Origin: Clostridium sp. MD294
Lineage (GTDB): Bacteria > Bacillota > Clostridia > Lachnospirales > Anaerotignaceae
DNA length: 64,000 bases
Assembly: GCF_000364165.2 (NCBI RefSeq)
Contig: NZ_CP097810.1
Coordinates: 868,001 to 932,000 of the forward strand
Direction: 5' to 3'
Part shown: one piece after another, positions 8,897 through 17,596 of the stretch
Layout of the letters: the number at the start of each line of letters is the position of its first letter
Numbering within the stretch: position 1 is the stretch's first letter
Translations under genes and position numbers: made by a program
The notes under the pieces: generated by a model
Seen by the model: the letters and a program-made list of their open reading frames with translations, nothing else
Database searches by the model: none
What the model was told of the DNA's origin: nothing

Positions 8897-10510
8897 ATGG
8901 AACAAAATAATATAATGTTGTCTATTTGTATGATTGTCAAAAATGAACAAAGATGTTTAGAAAGATGCTTGAAATCTTTAATACCTTTAAAAGAACAGCT
9001 AAATTGTGAAGTAATTGTAACAGATACAGGTTCTACAGACAAATCTGTAGAGATTGCAGAAAAATATGCAGACAAAGTGCTACATTTTGAGTGGTGTAAT
9101 GACTTTTCTGCTGCTAGAAACTATGGAATAGAACAAGCAAAAGGCGAATGGATTATGGTAATGGACGCTGATGAGGAATTAGTGGAAGATGTATCTCATT
9201 TAGTAAATTTTTTTAATAGTGAAGAAAAATATCGCTATACAGGTGCTTTTTGTAAAATGAAAAATTGTTTTAATGCAGAAGTTTGCAATGAAGTAGAAAG
9301 TTTGAAAGACTATAAAGGAGATACTTCTTACTTTTTGGCTTATAGAATATTTCGCAGAGATTTAAAACCAAGATATGTTGGTATTATACATGAGTATATG
9401 CCTTATAGCAATCCAGTGTATACATTAGATACTACAACATTGTATCATGATGGATATGCTTTTGAAGATGAGAAAAAACGAAAACAGAAAAAAATAAGAA
9501 ATGCTTCATTATTGGAAAAACAAATCAAAGAAAATCTTCATGACTTAAGGGCGATTGTTCATATTTTGGTAGAAGAAGATGTAATTAATAAAGAAGTTTA
9601 TAAAAATTTGATATTGTTGACAGAAAAATTGATGTACAAGAATTTGAATAATATATTTGTACCAAATGCTTTTGTAAAAGTAGCTCGTTATTATGACAAA
9701 ATTGATGATAAACAAAAAGCATTAAAAATATGTCAGGATTATGTAAAATTGTTTACAGGAGAAGGTAAAAGTGGAATGTATCAGACATTTGAAATAGATA
9801 TTCGCTTTATACAATCTAATGCTTTATTTAGACAAAAACAGTATCGTCCTGCATTAAAAATGATGGAAAAATATCTGCAATTAATGGAAAAATATCAAAA
9901 TGGAGAATTAGATTTACAGTTGTTAAGAACAGGTTCTCTTGGTTTTGCAAATGAAACACAAAAAGAGTTTATAAAATTTTTAAAAACAAGATGCTGTATG
10001 GAATTAAAACAATATCAACAAGCAAAAGAAATAATAAAAACTATAAATTTAAGTGAAACAATGGGAAAAGGATTTTATAATTTTTATTGGCTAATTGTAA
10101 GATTATGCAATGAAAAAGAATGTGATATGAAATTAGGAGAATATTATACTATATTACTAGATGCTATGAAAAAAAGAGAATTACCAGGTCAAAAGAAAAT
10201 AGTAGAAGATACTTATAATATGGTACATTCTTATATTGCAAATTTGCCTAAAGAACAAAGAGATGTATTACTAGAACAGATTATTTCTTCAGAAGAAGGT
10301 AAAGCAGATTTATGGAATATGATAAAGAAAAAAGAAGAAGAAAAAAAGGAAAGTCTAAAAAAGATGGTGGAAGATACCAAAACGACTATTAAAAAATTAA
10401 TGGCAGAAGTAACAATGAAAGATAAAGCATTGGACTTGTCAAAAAAATTAGAAAAAATTGTACCAGAAGATGAAGAAGTAAAAGAATTTATAAAAATACT
10501 AAGTAAATAA
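8897..10510 (+). CDS. Family 2 glycosyltransferase with helical repeat C-terminus
   Basis: A 537-residue GT-A glycosyltransferase. The family 2 domain occupies about residues 8-110: LSICMIVKNEQRCL, the VTDTGSTD nucleotide-binding segment, NDFSAARNYG, and the metal-binding D90-A-D92 in VMDADEE. From about 200 onward it is helical with TPR-like repeats and ends in a lysine/glutamate coiled coil. There is no membrane segment, so it acts in the cytosol. Similar proteins are annotated as TPR glycosyltransferases acting on polysaccharides or, in a few cases such as SunS, on peptides; which applies here is open. A Nif11-type peptide gene lies 0.95 kb downstream, suggestive but not evidence of modification. 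The start has GGGAGG. Confidence 0.9.
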   Translation: MEQNNIMLSICMIVKNEQRCLERCLKSLIPLKEQLNCEVIVTDTGSTDKSVEIAEKYADKVLHFEWCNDFSAARNYGIEQAKGEWIMVMDADEELVEDVSHLVNFFNSEEKYRYTGAFCKMKNCFNAEVCNEVESLKDYKGDTSYFLAYRIFRRDLKPRYVGIIHEYMPYSNPVYTLDTTTLYHDGYAFEDEKKRKQKKIRNASLLEKQIKENLHDLRAIVHILVEEDVINKEVYKNLILLTEKLMYKNLNNIFVPNAFVKVARYYDKIDDKQKALKICQDYVKLFTGEGKSGMYQTFEIDIRFIQSNALFRQKQYRPALKMMEKYLQLMEKYQNGELDLQLLRTGSLGFANETQKEFIKFLKTRCCMELKQYQQAKEIIKTINLSETMGKGFYNFYWLIVRLCNEKECDMKLGEYYTILLDAMKKRELPGQKKIVEDTYNMVHSYIANLPKEQRDVLLEQIISSEEGKADLWNMIKKKEEEKKESLKKMVEDTKTTIKKLMAEVTMKDKALDLSKKLEKIVPEDEEVKEFIKILSK

Positions 10511-10520
10511 TATTGCTATG

Positions 10521-10550
10521 TTGTACCTTCTTTTTATGATATACTATAAA
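10521..10550 (+). promoter_or_regulatory. Probable promoter of the dehydrogenase gene
   Basis: TTGTAC at 10521-10526, an 18-base spacer and TATAAA at 10545-10550 lie just ahead of the gene at 10576. Confidence 0.45.
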
Positions 10551-10575
10551 AAAATAAAAAGGAGAGAATATAAAT

Positions 10576-11436
10576 ATGAAAGAAATTGGTTTTATAGGCA
10601 TTGGTGTTATGGGAAAGTCTATGGTAAGAAATCTGATAAAAAAAGGATTTACAGTTTCTATTTATACAAGAACAAAACAAAAAGCACTTGATGTAATAGA
10701 AGAAGGAGCATTATGGTGTGATAGTATAGCAGAGTGTGTAAAACAAAAATATGCTGTGATTACAATGGTAGGTTATCCTAAAGATGTAGAAGAAGTTTAT
10801 TTTGGAAAAAATGGAATATTGGAAAATGCTTCAAAAGGCACTTATGTTATTGACATGACTACAACGAGTCCTAAACTATCACAAAAAATATATCAAGAAG
10901 GGGCAAAAAGAGAAATTTCAACATTAGATGCTCCCGTTTCTGGTAGTGATATTGGTGCGGCACAAGGCACGTTATCTATTATGGTAGGCGGTGATGAAAA
11001 GGCATTTGAACAATGTAAATTTATATTTGAAGCATTGGGCAAAAATGTAGTGTATCAAGGAAAAGCAGGTAGTGGACAACATACCAAAATGGCAAATCAA
11101 ATTGCATTAGCTGGAGCGATTTCTGGTGTTTGCGAGGCACTGATATATGGTGAAGCAGTAGGATTAAACTTAAACACCATGTTAAATAGCATTAGTAAAG
11201 GGGCAGCAGGAAGCTGGCAAATGGATAATATGGCTCCACGTATATTAAAAGAAGATTTTGCACCAGGATTTTTTATAAAACATTATGTAAAAGACTTGAA
11301 TATTGCATTAGAAGAAATAGATGACAGAGAAGTTACATTAAATGTTCTTAGAACGGTAGAAAATATGTATCATACTATGCTAAAAGAAGGAAAAGGAGAT
11401 TTCGGTACACAAGCATTAATAAAATATTATGAATAA
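10576..11436 (+). CDS. NAD(P)-dependent beta-hydroxyacid dehydrogenase
   Basis: A 286-residue member of the 3-hydroxyisobutyrate/tartronate-semialdehyde reductase family. The Rossmann fold opens with GFIGIGVMGKSM (GxGxxG), the substrate-binding motif is DAPVSGSDIGA, and the catalytic lysine is expected in GQHTKMANQ. The all-helical C-terminal half mediates dimerisation. The enzyme oxidises or reduces a small beta-hydroxyacid with NAD(P). The exact substrate (hydroxyisobutyrate, glycerate or succinic semialdehyde) cannot be told. The start ATG has AAGGAGAG. The Nif11-type gene follows 26 bases later and is likely co-transcribed. Confidence 0.9.
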   Translation: MKEIGFIGIGVMGKSMVRNLIKKGFTVSIYTRTKQKALDVIEEGALWCDSIAECVKQKYAVITMVGYPKDVEEVYFGKNGILENASKGTYVIDMTTTSPKLSQKIYQEGAKREISTLDAPVSGSDIGAAQGTLSIMVGGDEKAFEQCKFIFEALGKNVVYQGKAGSGQHTKMANQIALAGAISGVCEALIYGEAVGLNLNTMLNSISKGAAGSWQMDNMAPRILKEDFAPGFFIKHYVKDLNIALEEIDDREVTLNVLRTVENMYHTMLKEGKGDFGTQALIKYYE

Positions 11437-11462
11437 TGTATAATAGAAAAGAGGAATAGCAT

Positions 11463-11738
11463 ATGAATGAAAAATTGTTTGCATTACTAGAAAAAGCAAA
11501 ACAAGACCAAACACTAAAAAATATGCTTTTAAATACAAAAAAAGAAAAAGACCCTGCACTTGCCTTTTGTGAATTAGCAACACAGCAAGGATTTTCTATT
11601 ACAGTAGGAGAATTATTTGCGGAAGGAGAAGAATATTGTTCTAATCTTTTAAAAAGCTGCAACGGTGGAGCTACATATCCTAGAGAAGGCTGGGACGATA
11701 GTTATGAAATGTTTTTTGCTTGTTTAGAGAGAATATAA
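11463..11738 (+). CDS. Nif11-like leader-domain peptide (possible RiPP precursor)
   Basis: A 91-residue protein. Residues 1-55 have the Nif11-like leader pattern: an amphipathic helix (LFALLEKAKQDQTLKNML), a loop, then FCELATQQGFSITVGEL. A Gly-Gly follows in SCNGGATYP, the kind of site where leader peptides are cut, leaving a 22-residue tail with one Cys, one Thr and one Ser (EGWDDSYEMFFACL). Family knowledge: Nif11-type leaders precede ribosomally made, modified peptides. No lanthipeptide synthetase, cyclodehydratase or C39 peptidase is in this window, so it is orphaned, or the protein has another role. It sits behind the dehydrogenase gene with a GAGGA ribosome site. Confidence 0.72.
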   Translation: MNEKLFALLEKAKQDQTLKNMLLNTKKEKDPALAFCELATQQGFSITVGELFAEGEEYCSNLLKSCNGGATYPREGWDDSYEMFFACLERI

Positions 11739-11752
11739 TAAATGTATAATAT

Positions 11753-11794
11753 AAAAAAAGAAGTAGTTATGTTTGTTGAACTTACTTCTTTTTT
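11753..11794. terminator. Bidirectional terminator between convergent genes
   Basis: A- and T-flanked imperfect stem: GAAGTAGTT near 11760 pairs with AACTTACTTC ending near 11788, with T runs on both strands. Confidence 0.7.
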
Positions 11795-11805
11795 ATATTA
11801 TTTTT

Positions 11806-12441
11806 TTATTCTGACCATTTAAAAGTATCCACAATATTTTTTGCAACAGCATCAACTTCTTCTGTATTGCCATCATATACGCTTTCATAAACCATAACAA
11901 ATTTGTGGTCACCAACTATGTAATATTGTGTAGCATTTAATGTCATGTCATTTTCTGTAACTGAAAATGTAAATGTATATACTACATAGTCGTTTGCAGT
12001 ATGACTGCCACTACCATTTAGTGTAGTATCTTTTGGGAGTTGGCTTACAAGCTGATTAACAATTGCTTGCCTAAATGAAATATGATTTTCTGCACTATAT
12101 AAATTTGTACCTACATTTACAGAAATATTATTTGGAAATGCTTCGTTTTCTGTTCCATCTACTAAATAAAAAAATTTGTCTTTTGTAGAATAAGTAGAAT
12201 TTTCTACCCAGCCTGTTGGAACAGTGTAACTACCAAATGATTTTGTATAAGTAGTTCCGTTTTCATCTGTAACGGTAGTCTGTTCTGTATCTTCTTCTTT
12301 CTGTTCATTTGTGTTACTATCTGTATTTGTATCGCTTTCTGAATTTTGTTCTGTGTTATTTTGTATATTTTGAGAAGAAAGTGTTGTACAAGAAGTGAAA
12401 CAAAAAAGTGATAGTATAAACAAAGCAATATATTTTTTCAT
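11806..12441 (-). CDS. Putative lipoprotein, PsbP-like
   Basis: A 211-residue exported lipoprotein. The start chosen is ATG 12441, giving MKKYIALFILSLFCFTSC with a lipobox ending at Cys18; an upstream ATG at 12480 would bury the signal peptide. A G-run (GGGGGG) about 9 bases upstream is the only ribosome site. The signal is followed by an Asn/Ser/Thr/Glu-rich linker and then a beta-rich domain starting GSYTVPTGW, similar in plan to the lipoprotein at 4391. It is transcribed toward the Nif11 gene with a shared terminator. Function unknown. Confidence 0.72.
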   Translation of the reverse strand: MKKYIALFILSLFCFTSCTTLSSQNIQNNTEQNSESDTNTDSNTNEQKEEDTEQTTVTDENGTTYTKSFGSYTVPTGWVENSTYSTKDKFFYLVDGTENEAFPNNISVNVGTNLYSAENHISFRQAIVNQLVSQLPKDTTLNGSGSHTANDYVVYTFTFSVTENDMTLNATQYYIVGDHKFVMVYESVYDGNTEEVDAVAKNIVDTFKWSE

Positions 12442-12502
12442 GAATAATTCCCCCCGCTTTTGATTAATATGATATAACATTATTATAGCAAAATCAATAA
12501 AA

Positions 12503-12539
12503 AAAGAGATAGCTTATAATATGAAAAAACTATCTCTTT
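12503..12539 (-). terminator. Terminator after the GntR-type gene
   Basis: AAAGAGATAG (12503-12512) pairs with CTATCTCTTT (12530-12539). Read on the minus strand it is followed by a run of T. Confidence 0.8.
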
Positions 12540-12543
12540 ACAA

Positions 12544-13182
12544 TTATTTTTTAATAAAATGCTTATCATAGTGAATAGCTAGCCAACGTAATACTTCATT
12601 TACATTATTTTGTTTGATATTAGAAAGTATCATTTGATGTTCTTCTATGCTTTTTTGACAATCTCTCAAACCGTGTTGATTATTGTGTAATATCATTAAA
12701 TAAAATACATCTTCAATTCTTTCATAAATAGAAAGGAAATATTTATTTTGACAAACTGATATAATACTTTTATCAAAAAGTATAGACTGCTGTACTAATT
12801 CATGAAAATCGTGAGTTTCTAAAGCATTATGTTGTAATGTAATGTGACGTTGCATATGTTGTACAATTTCCTCTGTTTTATTGAGCTGTATACATAATAA
12901 ATAAGCACCACATAACATAGCACAAATAGTCTGAGCAATTTCAACAAAACTTTCTTCTGTAAAAGAAATAACTTTTGCACCATTATTAGGTATTGTTATA
13001 ATTAAACCATCTTTTTCCAATAGCATTAAAGCTTCTCTTATAGGAGAATTGCTGACTTGTAATTCTGATGCTAGAGCATCAATATTAATTTTTTCTCCTA
13101 ATTGATATTGCTGATGGAGTATTTTTTGTTTTATCACATTGTAAACTTGTTCTTTTATAGTAATTCTGTTCACTGTACCCAT
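12544..13182 (-). CDS. GntR-family transcriptional regulator (FCD/FadR subfamily)
   Basis: A 212-residue DNA-binding regulator. The winged helix at residues 5-70 shows the GntR pattern ITIKEQVYNVIKQKIL ... ELQVSNSPIREALMLLEKDGLI. The helical C-terminal half is the ligand-binding FCD type, with histidines and acidic residues that often bind a metal and a small carboxylate. The start ATG 13182 has GAGGAGAG 6 bases upstream; an ATG at 13200 lies inside that site. It is a single-gene unit ending in its own terminator. Neighbouring metabolic genes (CoA-transferase, BrnQ, dehydrogenase) are candidates for control but none is shown. Confidence 0.9.
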   Translation of the reverse strand: MGTVNRITIKEQVYNVIKQKILHQQYQLGEKINIDALASELQVSNSPIREALMLLEKDGLIITIPNNGAKVISFTEESFVEIAQTICAMLCGAYLLCIQLNKTEEIVQHMQRHITLQHNALETHDFHELVQQSILFDKSIISVCQNKYFLSIYERIEDVFYLMILHNNQHGLRDCQKSIEEHQMILSNIKQNNVNEVLRWLAIHYDKHFIKK

Positions 13183-13277
13183 GCAATACTCTCTCCTCAT
13201 TTGTAGTATTGATAGGATTATATACTATTTTTGAGTAACTGTCAAAGAAGTTATTCAAAAAATGGTATATTTTTACA

Positions 13278-14501
13278 TTATACACAAAATAATACGTATT
13301 CTGTTGGAACTAAATTACCTCCATTGTGACGCATATAAAAGCGATAGCTAGGGTCAATTTCATATACCATGCGAGCAATTTTCCAAATGTCTTCATTGTT
13401 ATGATAGGTACAAATAGCAAGTTTAGGGTGACTTTTACGAATTTGTTTTGTACAGCCCTTTAAAGCGGATTGTTCTGCACCTTCAATATCCATTTTAATA
13501 AAAGAAATTGCTTCTGTAATGTCTTCGTCTATTGGTACAACAGTAACTGTGTTTTGTTCGTTTTGGCTTTGAGAACAAAGTGTATTAGCAGAAAAATCAC
13601 TTTCATTAAATTGAATATATAGTTTCTCTTGTTTTTCTCCAGCACCTTTTTGACGAAGTTCGATATTAGGTAGTCCCTTTATATTTTGTTCTAATTTAGC
13701 GTAAATTTTAGGTGTAATTTCATAACAATATATTCTTTTATATTTTTTGTAGATATCTATAAATTGTAATGCACTATCGCCTATATAAGCACCTAAATCA
13801 ACAAATACTTCGTTATCATTGCAATGAAAAATATCTAAATCAAAATAATCTCCAAAATTAATTTCTTTTGTTTCTGCTAATAATTTGAAGTCTAATTCTA
13901 TCCAATTTGACATAATTGCTAGTAATACTTTTTTAGAACGATAATCACATAAATTTTGATAAAGCCATATAAAATCTTGTTTATGTTCCCAGAGAGCTTT
14001 TGCTCTATTTTCAAATAAAGTATAGTCATTTTTTTCTGGATTTAATGTTCCCCAATAAGGAAAGCATATCATATAGTCAATGAGTGCTTGCTGGTTTTTA
14101 GGGTGAAGACGATGAAAACAAGCACGCATATGACGTAACAAACCAATTTGCTCTAGTTTTTGTATTTGTTTAATAATATCTTGAAATTTTTTGTCAATTG
14201 CATTGTGTATCAGTATTTCTTCAGAGGTAGTTTCTAACTGCTGCAAACGATATTTTGCCAATGCAATCCACTGATGAAGGGAATAAAGTAAATTTTCATT
14301 TTTTTGAGGAAGTGTGAAAGAAATGCCGCCATAATTTAAAAATAATGTGTTTAATTGTTCTATTGTACTGTAAATGCTGTCAATATCTTCACTGAACGTG
14401 CCCCCCCCCGAGAACATATGTTCGCTAATAGAGTCAAAAACAGCCTGTTTTTCTAGCTTTTGTATCAGTTTTTGTAATTTTTCTAATTCTATTTTTGTCA
14501 A
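13278..14501 (-). CDS. FkbM-family SAM methyltransferase with a G9 tract
   Basis: A 407-residue FkbM-type methyltransferase. The N-terminal 200 residues are helical. The catalytic domain starts with the SAM site FVDLGAYIGDSALQF, continues with YCYEITPKIYAKL, and has the FkbM signature FIKMDIEGAEQSAL. Family members O-methylate sugars of polysaccharides or glycans. The start is TTG 14501 behind AAGGAGG. Codons 31-34 contain nine consecutive G (plus-strand C9 at 14401-14409), a striking homopolymer in AT-rich DNA; the present length keeps the frame open. A one-base change would truncate the protein after about 35 residues, so phase variation is possible. Confidence 0.88.
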   Translation of the reverse strand: MTKIELEKLQKLIQKLEKQAVFDSISEHMFSGGGTFSEDIDSIYSTIEQLNTLFLNYGGISFTLPQKNENLLYSLHQWIALAKYRLQQLETTSEEILIHNAIDKKFQDIIKQIQKLEQIGLLRHMRACFHRLHPKNQQALIDYMICFPYWGTLNPEKNDYTLFENRAKALWEHKQDFIWLYQNLCDYRSKKVLLAIMSNWIELDFKLLAETKEINFGDYFDLDIFHCNDNEVFVDLGAYIGDSALQFIDIYKKYKRIYCYEITPKIYAKLEQNIKGLPNIELRQKGAGEKQEKLYIQFNESDFSANTLCSQSQNEQNTVTVVPIDEDITEAISFIKMDIEGAEQSALKGCTKQIRKSHPKLAICTYHNNEDIWKIARMVYEIDPSYRFYMRHNGGNLVPTEYVLFCV

Positions 14502-14582
14502 ATAAAAAACCTCCTTAAAATCATAATACGAAATAAATATAACATTTTTGCCGATATTTGTAAATAGATTTTAAATATATAG

Positions 14583-14742
14583 AGTGTCCAAACACACATA
14601 TCAATAAAAAGATTTTTTAGTGTTTTCAATTGTGAAAAGTTTTCTATGATTTACTCAGTATATTCAAATTTTGTTCGTTTTTTGAAAAAAGTGAGAAAAG
14701 ATGTTATAAAAAGTTATTTTCAAATCAATACTTTTGGACACT
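14583..14742. repeat. Possible MITE-like element with 10-base terminal inverted repeats
   Basis: AGTGTCCAAA at 14583-14592 and its exact complement TTTGGACACT at 14733-14742 bound a 160-base non-coding stretch in the otherwise empty gap between the FkbM and CoA-transferase genes. No clear target duplication was seen, so the call is tentative. The rest of the 14502-14800 gap holds only this and the terminator at 14762. Confidence 0.35.
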
Positions 14743-14752
14743 TATTATAAAT

Positions 14753-14788
14753 TAAAAAAAGCTCCTAACTATATATAATAGAAAGGAG
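14753..14788 (-). terminator. Terminator after the CoA-transferase gene
   Basis: On the minus strand CTCCT (from 14788) and AGGAG (to 14762), with an inner CTAT/ATAG pair, form a stem followed by seven T. Confidence 0.75.
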
Positions 14789-14800
14789 AAAATGATTATA

Positions 14801-16096
14801 TTACCAAATTTGTAATTGTTCTGCTTGTTGTGTTAATTCTTTTCTAAATTTTGGGTGAGCTATAGCAATGAGGTTTTCTGCTCTTTCTGCTATAGTTTGT
14901 CCTCTCATTTTTGCTACGCCATATTCTGTTACAACATAGTCTACATCATTTCGAGAAAGTGTTACAGCAGCACCTGTTGTTAAAAAAGGAGTAATTTTCG
15001 ATATTTTTTCATCTTTTGTAGTAGAAGGAAGTGCAATAATAGAGCGACCACATTTGCTCATAAGAGCACCTAATACAGTATCTGTTTGTCCTCCTATACC
15101 ACTATATTGTCTGCTGCCTATACTTTCCGAACAGCATTGTCCTGTCAAATCTATTTGTAGTGTCGTATTAATAGAAATCATATTATCATTTTGAGCGATA
15201 ACATAAGGATTATTGACATAATCGCCATCTAATATGGCAATGGCAGGATTATCATTTAAAAAATCATAAAAATTTTGACTTCCAAAGGCAAACGCTGCAA
15301 CAGTTTTGCCTTTGTGTATTTTCTTTTTTAAATTTGTTACAACACCTGCTTTCATAAGTTCTGTCATGCCTTCTGTAAGCATTTCACTATGAATACCTAA
15401 ATGTTTTTTATTTTTTAAACTTTGAGCAACAGCATTTGGAATACCACCTATACCAAGCTGAAAAGTATCGCCGTCTTGTATAAAGTCAGCAATATAAGTA
15501 CCGATTTTTTTTTCTTTTTCTCCTATTGGTGGAGCAGAAACAGAAACAATATCATGACTATATTCATATATGTAGTCTACTTGAGAAATGTGTACTATGG
15601 TATCTCCTAATACACGAGGCATTTTGTCATTTACTTCTAATATGACAATATCTGCTGCTTCCAAAAAAGGCCTTTCATATACAAGAGAAAGTGACATAGA
15701 AAAATAGCCAAATCTGTCCATAGGTGTTACACTAGCAATAAATATATTTGGCTTTTTATCTTCTAATACCCATTTTGAAAAATTACGAAGATGACAGGGT
15801 AAAAGTGAAGTTCTTTTAAGTGGGTGCATATTACGACTGCTTCCACCAAAAAAATAACACATAGAACGTATATTTTTAATATTCCTTTTAGGGTCTTGAA
15901 AAGGAAATGTACTAAATTCTAAAGCATTGAATACACGCACATTATTTACTCTATCATCTATTTCATGTAATCTTTCTAAAAACCCAGAAGGCTCACAACC
16001 TGCTAATGCTGGAAGTATAATATCGTCACTTTTTACTTTTTCTAATACACTATCTAAACTGATTAATTTTTGAGCATATTGTTGTTTTAAATCCAT
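14801..16096 (-). CDS. Acetyl-CoA hydrolase/transferase family protein (4-hydroxybutyrate CoA-transferase-like)
   Basis: A 431-residue CoA-transferase of the AbfT/Cat family, which moves CoA between short acyl-CoAs and carboxylates, usually acetate. Recognisable parts are LALAGCEPSGFLERL-type substrate loop (PALAGCEPSG), GIGGIPNAVAQSL, HSEMLTEG with the likely catalytic glutamate, and the C-terminal SGIGGQTDTVLGA and VVTEYGVAKMRG motifs. The start is ATG 16096: an upstream ATG at 16111 lies inside the GGAGG ribosome site. It follows brnQ by 27 bases on the same strand, so branched-chain amino acid uptake and acyl-CoA fermentation may be co-expressed. The acyl specificity is not known. Confidence 0.9.
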   Translation of the reverse strand: MDLKQQYAQKLISLDSVLEKVKSDDIILPALAGCEPSGFLERLHEIDDRVNNVRVFNALEFSTFPFQDPKRNIKNIRSMCYFFGGSSRNMHPLKRTSLLPCHLRNFSKWVLEDKKPNIFIASVTPMDRFGYFSMSLSLVYERPFLEAADIVILEVNDKMPRVLGDTIVHISQVDYIYEYSHDIVSVSAPPIGEKEKKIGTYIADFIQDGDTFQLGIGGIPNAVAQSLKNKKHLGIHSEMLTEGMTELMKAGVVTNLKKKIHKGKTVAAFAFGSQNFYDFLNDNPAIAILDGDYVNNPYVIAQNDNMISINTTLQIDLTGQCCSESIGSRQYSGIGGQTDTVLGALMSKCGRSIIALPSTTKDEKISKITPFLTTGAAVTLSRNDVDYVVTEYGVAKMRGQTIAERAENLIAIAHPKFRKELTQQAEQLQIW

Positions 16097-16123
16097 GAGA
16101 ATTACCTCCATTATAAATAGGTC

Positions 16124-17386
16124 TTAAATAGAATATTTTTTGTTTGGTATCAATAATCCTATCACACCAGCAATAATTACAGGTACTACCCAAGCAAAGC
16201 CAAATTTTGCAAAAGGAAGATAGGACATAAAAGAAACCTTAAGCATATCTAAAAATCCCATAATTACTGCCATATATGCTGCACATTTGAATATGTTATC
16301 GTTTTTAATATAATCTGTAAATGTAGAAAGTACAATCATGGTAACAACAGTAGGATAAAGTAAATTGAGTATAGGTACTGAGAAATTTACAATTGTTGTT
16401 ACACCAAATTTAGAAACTACTGTGCTAAATATACAAACTGCAGCAACAATCCAACTGTATTTTAATTTATTATTTGTCATAGAAGAAAAATACTGTGCTG
16501 TAGAAGAAGTTAAACCAATAGCAGTAGTTAAACAAGCTAATATTACAATAATAGCTAATACAATTTGTCCTACTTGACCAAATAATGATTTTGTAATACT
16601 AACAAGTAGTGTTGTTTGTGCAATAGAGGCATCGTATTGCTGTGATACAGTACCACCTAAAAAGCAAAGCCCTCCGTATACAATTAGTAAAGCAAAGCCT
16701 GCAACAATACCTGATTGTGTTGCAATTTTTACACGAGCATTTTTTTCACCATATCCTTTTTCTACAATAGTAGCCATAACAAGTATTGCAACAACAGTGC
16801 CACCCATAGCATCTAAGGTTTGATAACCTTGCATAAGTCCTTCTGCAAATACAGTTTCAATTTTAGGTGTAGCAGCAAAATCTCCAATAGGAGAAATGAA
16901 ACCTTTTATAATCATACAGGCTAGTACAAATAAAAGAGCAGGAGTCAAAATTTTACCTACATAATCAACTACTTTACTAGGACGTACTGCTAGTATAAAT
17001 ACAACAATAAAAAATAAAACAGAAAATAATAGAGTAGGGACTTGTGGAAAATTTGGCTGTATAGAAATTTCGTATACAGTAGAAGCGGTTCGAGGAATAC
17101 ATACAAATGGCCCTACACAAAGTATCATAATACTGCTGATAATAGCAGCAAAATGATATCCTCCTCTTGTTAATACTCCTCTATTGGCGTCTTCAAATTT
17201 ACAAGTAGCAATAATAGCTAATATTGCTAATGTAACATCACCAATTAAAAAACCAAAAAAACCAACATACCATTGAGAACCAGATAACATACCTAGATAG
17301 GGGGGAAATATCAAGTTTCCTGCTCCAAAAAAAGTAGAAAACATCATAAAACCAATCATAAGCATATTTTTTGTTTGATTTTGCAT
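16124..17386 (-). CDS. brnQ: Branched-chain amino acid carrier BrnQ
   Basis: A 420-residue inner-membrane transporter of the LIVCS family, importing leucine, isoleucine or valine with Na+ or H+. The N-terminal signature GFMMFSTFFGAGNLIFPPYLG is typical, and about twelve hydrophobic segments follow. The start ATG has AAGGAGG. A strong hairpin in the leader (17436-17475) may attenuate it. No T-box motif was found. The CoA-transferase gene follows in the same direction. Confidence 0.95.
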   Translation of the reverse strand: MQNQTKNMLMIGFMMFSTFFGAGNLIFPPYLGMLSGSQWYVGFFGFLIGDVTLAILAIIATCKFEDANRGVLTRGGYHFAAIISSIMILCVGPFVCIPRTASTVYEISIQPNFPQVPTLLFSVLFFIVVFILAVRPSKVVDYVGKILTPALLFVLACMIIKGFISPIGDFAATPKIETVFAEGLMQGYQTLDAMGGTVVAILVMATIVEKGYGEKNARVKIATQSGIVAGFALLIVYGGLCFLGGTVSQQYDASIAQTTLLVSITKSLFGQVGQIVLAIIVILACLTTAIGLTSSTAQYFSSMTNNKLKYSWIVAAVCIFSTVVSKFGVTTIVNFSVPILNLLYPTVVTMIVLSTFTDYIKNDNIFKCAAYMAVIMGFLDMLKVSFMSYLPFAKFGFAWVVPVIIAGVIGLLIPNKKYSI

Positions 17387-17433
17387 AAAGAACCTCCTTA
17401 AATGTGTAATTTACAGTTATTTAAAAAAAACAA

Positions 17434-17476
17434 TAGAAAAGGGCTGTCATATTTGATTTTTATAATATGACCCCTT
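17434..17476 (-). promoter_or_regulatory. Hairpin in the brnQ leader, possible attenuator
   Basis: Read on the minus strand, AAAGGGGTCATATT pairs with AATATGACAGCCCTTT and is followed by CTATTG and eight T, about 60 bases before the brnQ start. It looks like an intrinsic terminator inside the leader. No T-box or known riboswitch motif accompanies it. Confidence 0.45.
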
Positions 17477-17537
17477 TGTGCTTATTTTATATGATACATT
17501 ATTTAGTCTATTGTTGTAAAGAAGTAAAAATAAAAAG

Positions 17538-17573
17538 CCCTTATGAATAAAAAAGATTTTTATTTCATAAGGG
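17538..17573 (-). terminator. Terminator after spo0A
   Basis: CCCTTATGA (17538-17546) pairs with TCATAAGGG (17565-17573), with additional A/T pairing inside. On the minus strand a T-rich tail follows. Confidence 0.85.
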
Positions 17574-17596
17574 ATATGGGGGATTTTGTTTGTCAT

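Noticed and set aside
17387-17596. T-box riboswitch ahead of brnQ
   Set aside because: Looked for the AGGGTGGNACCGCG-type T-box sequence and found none.
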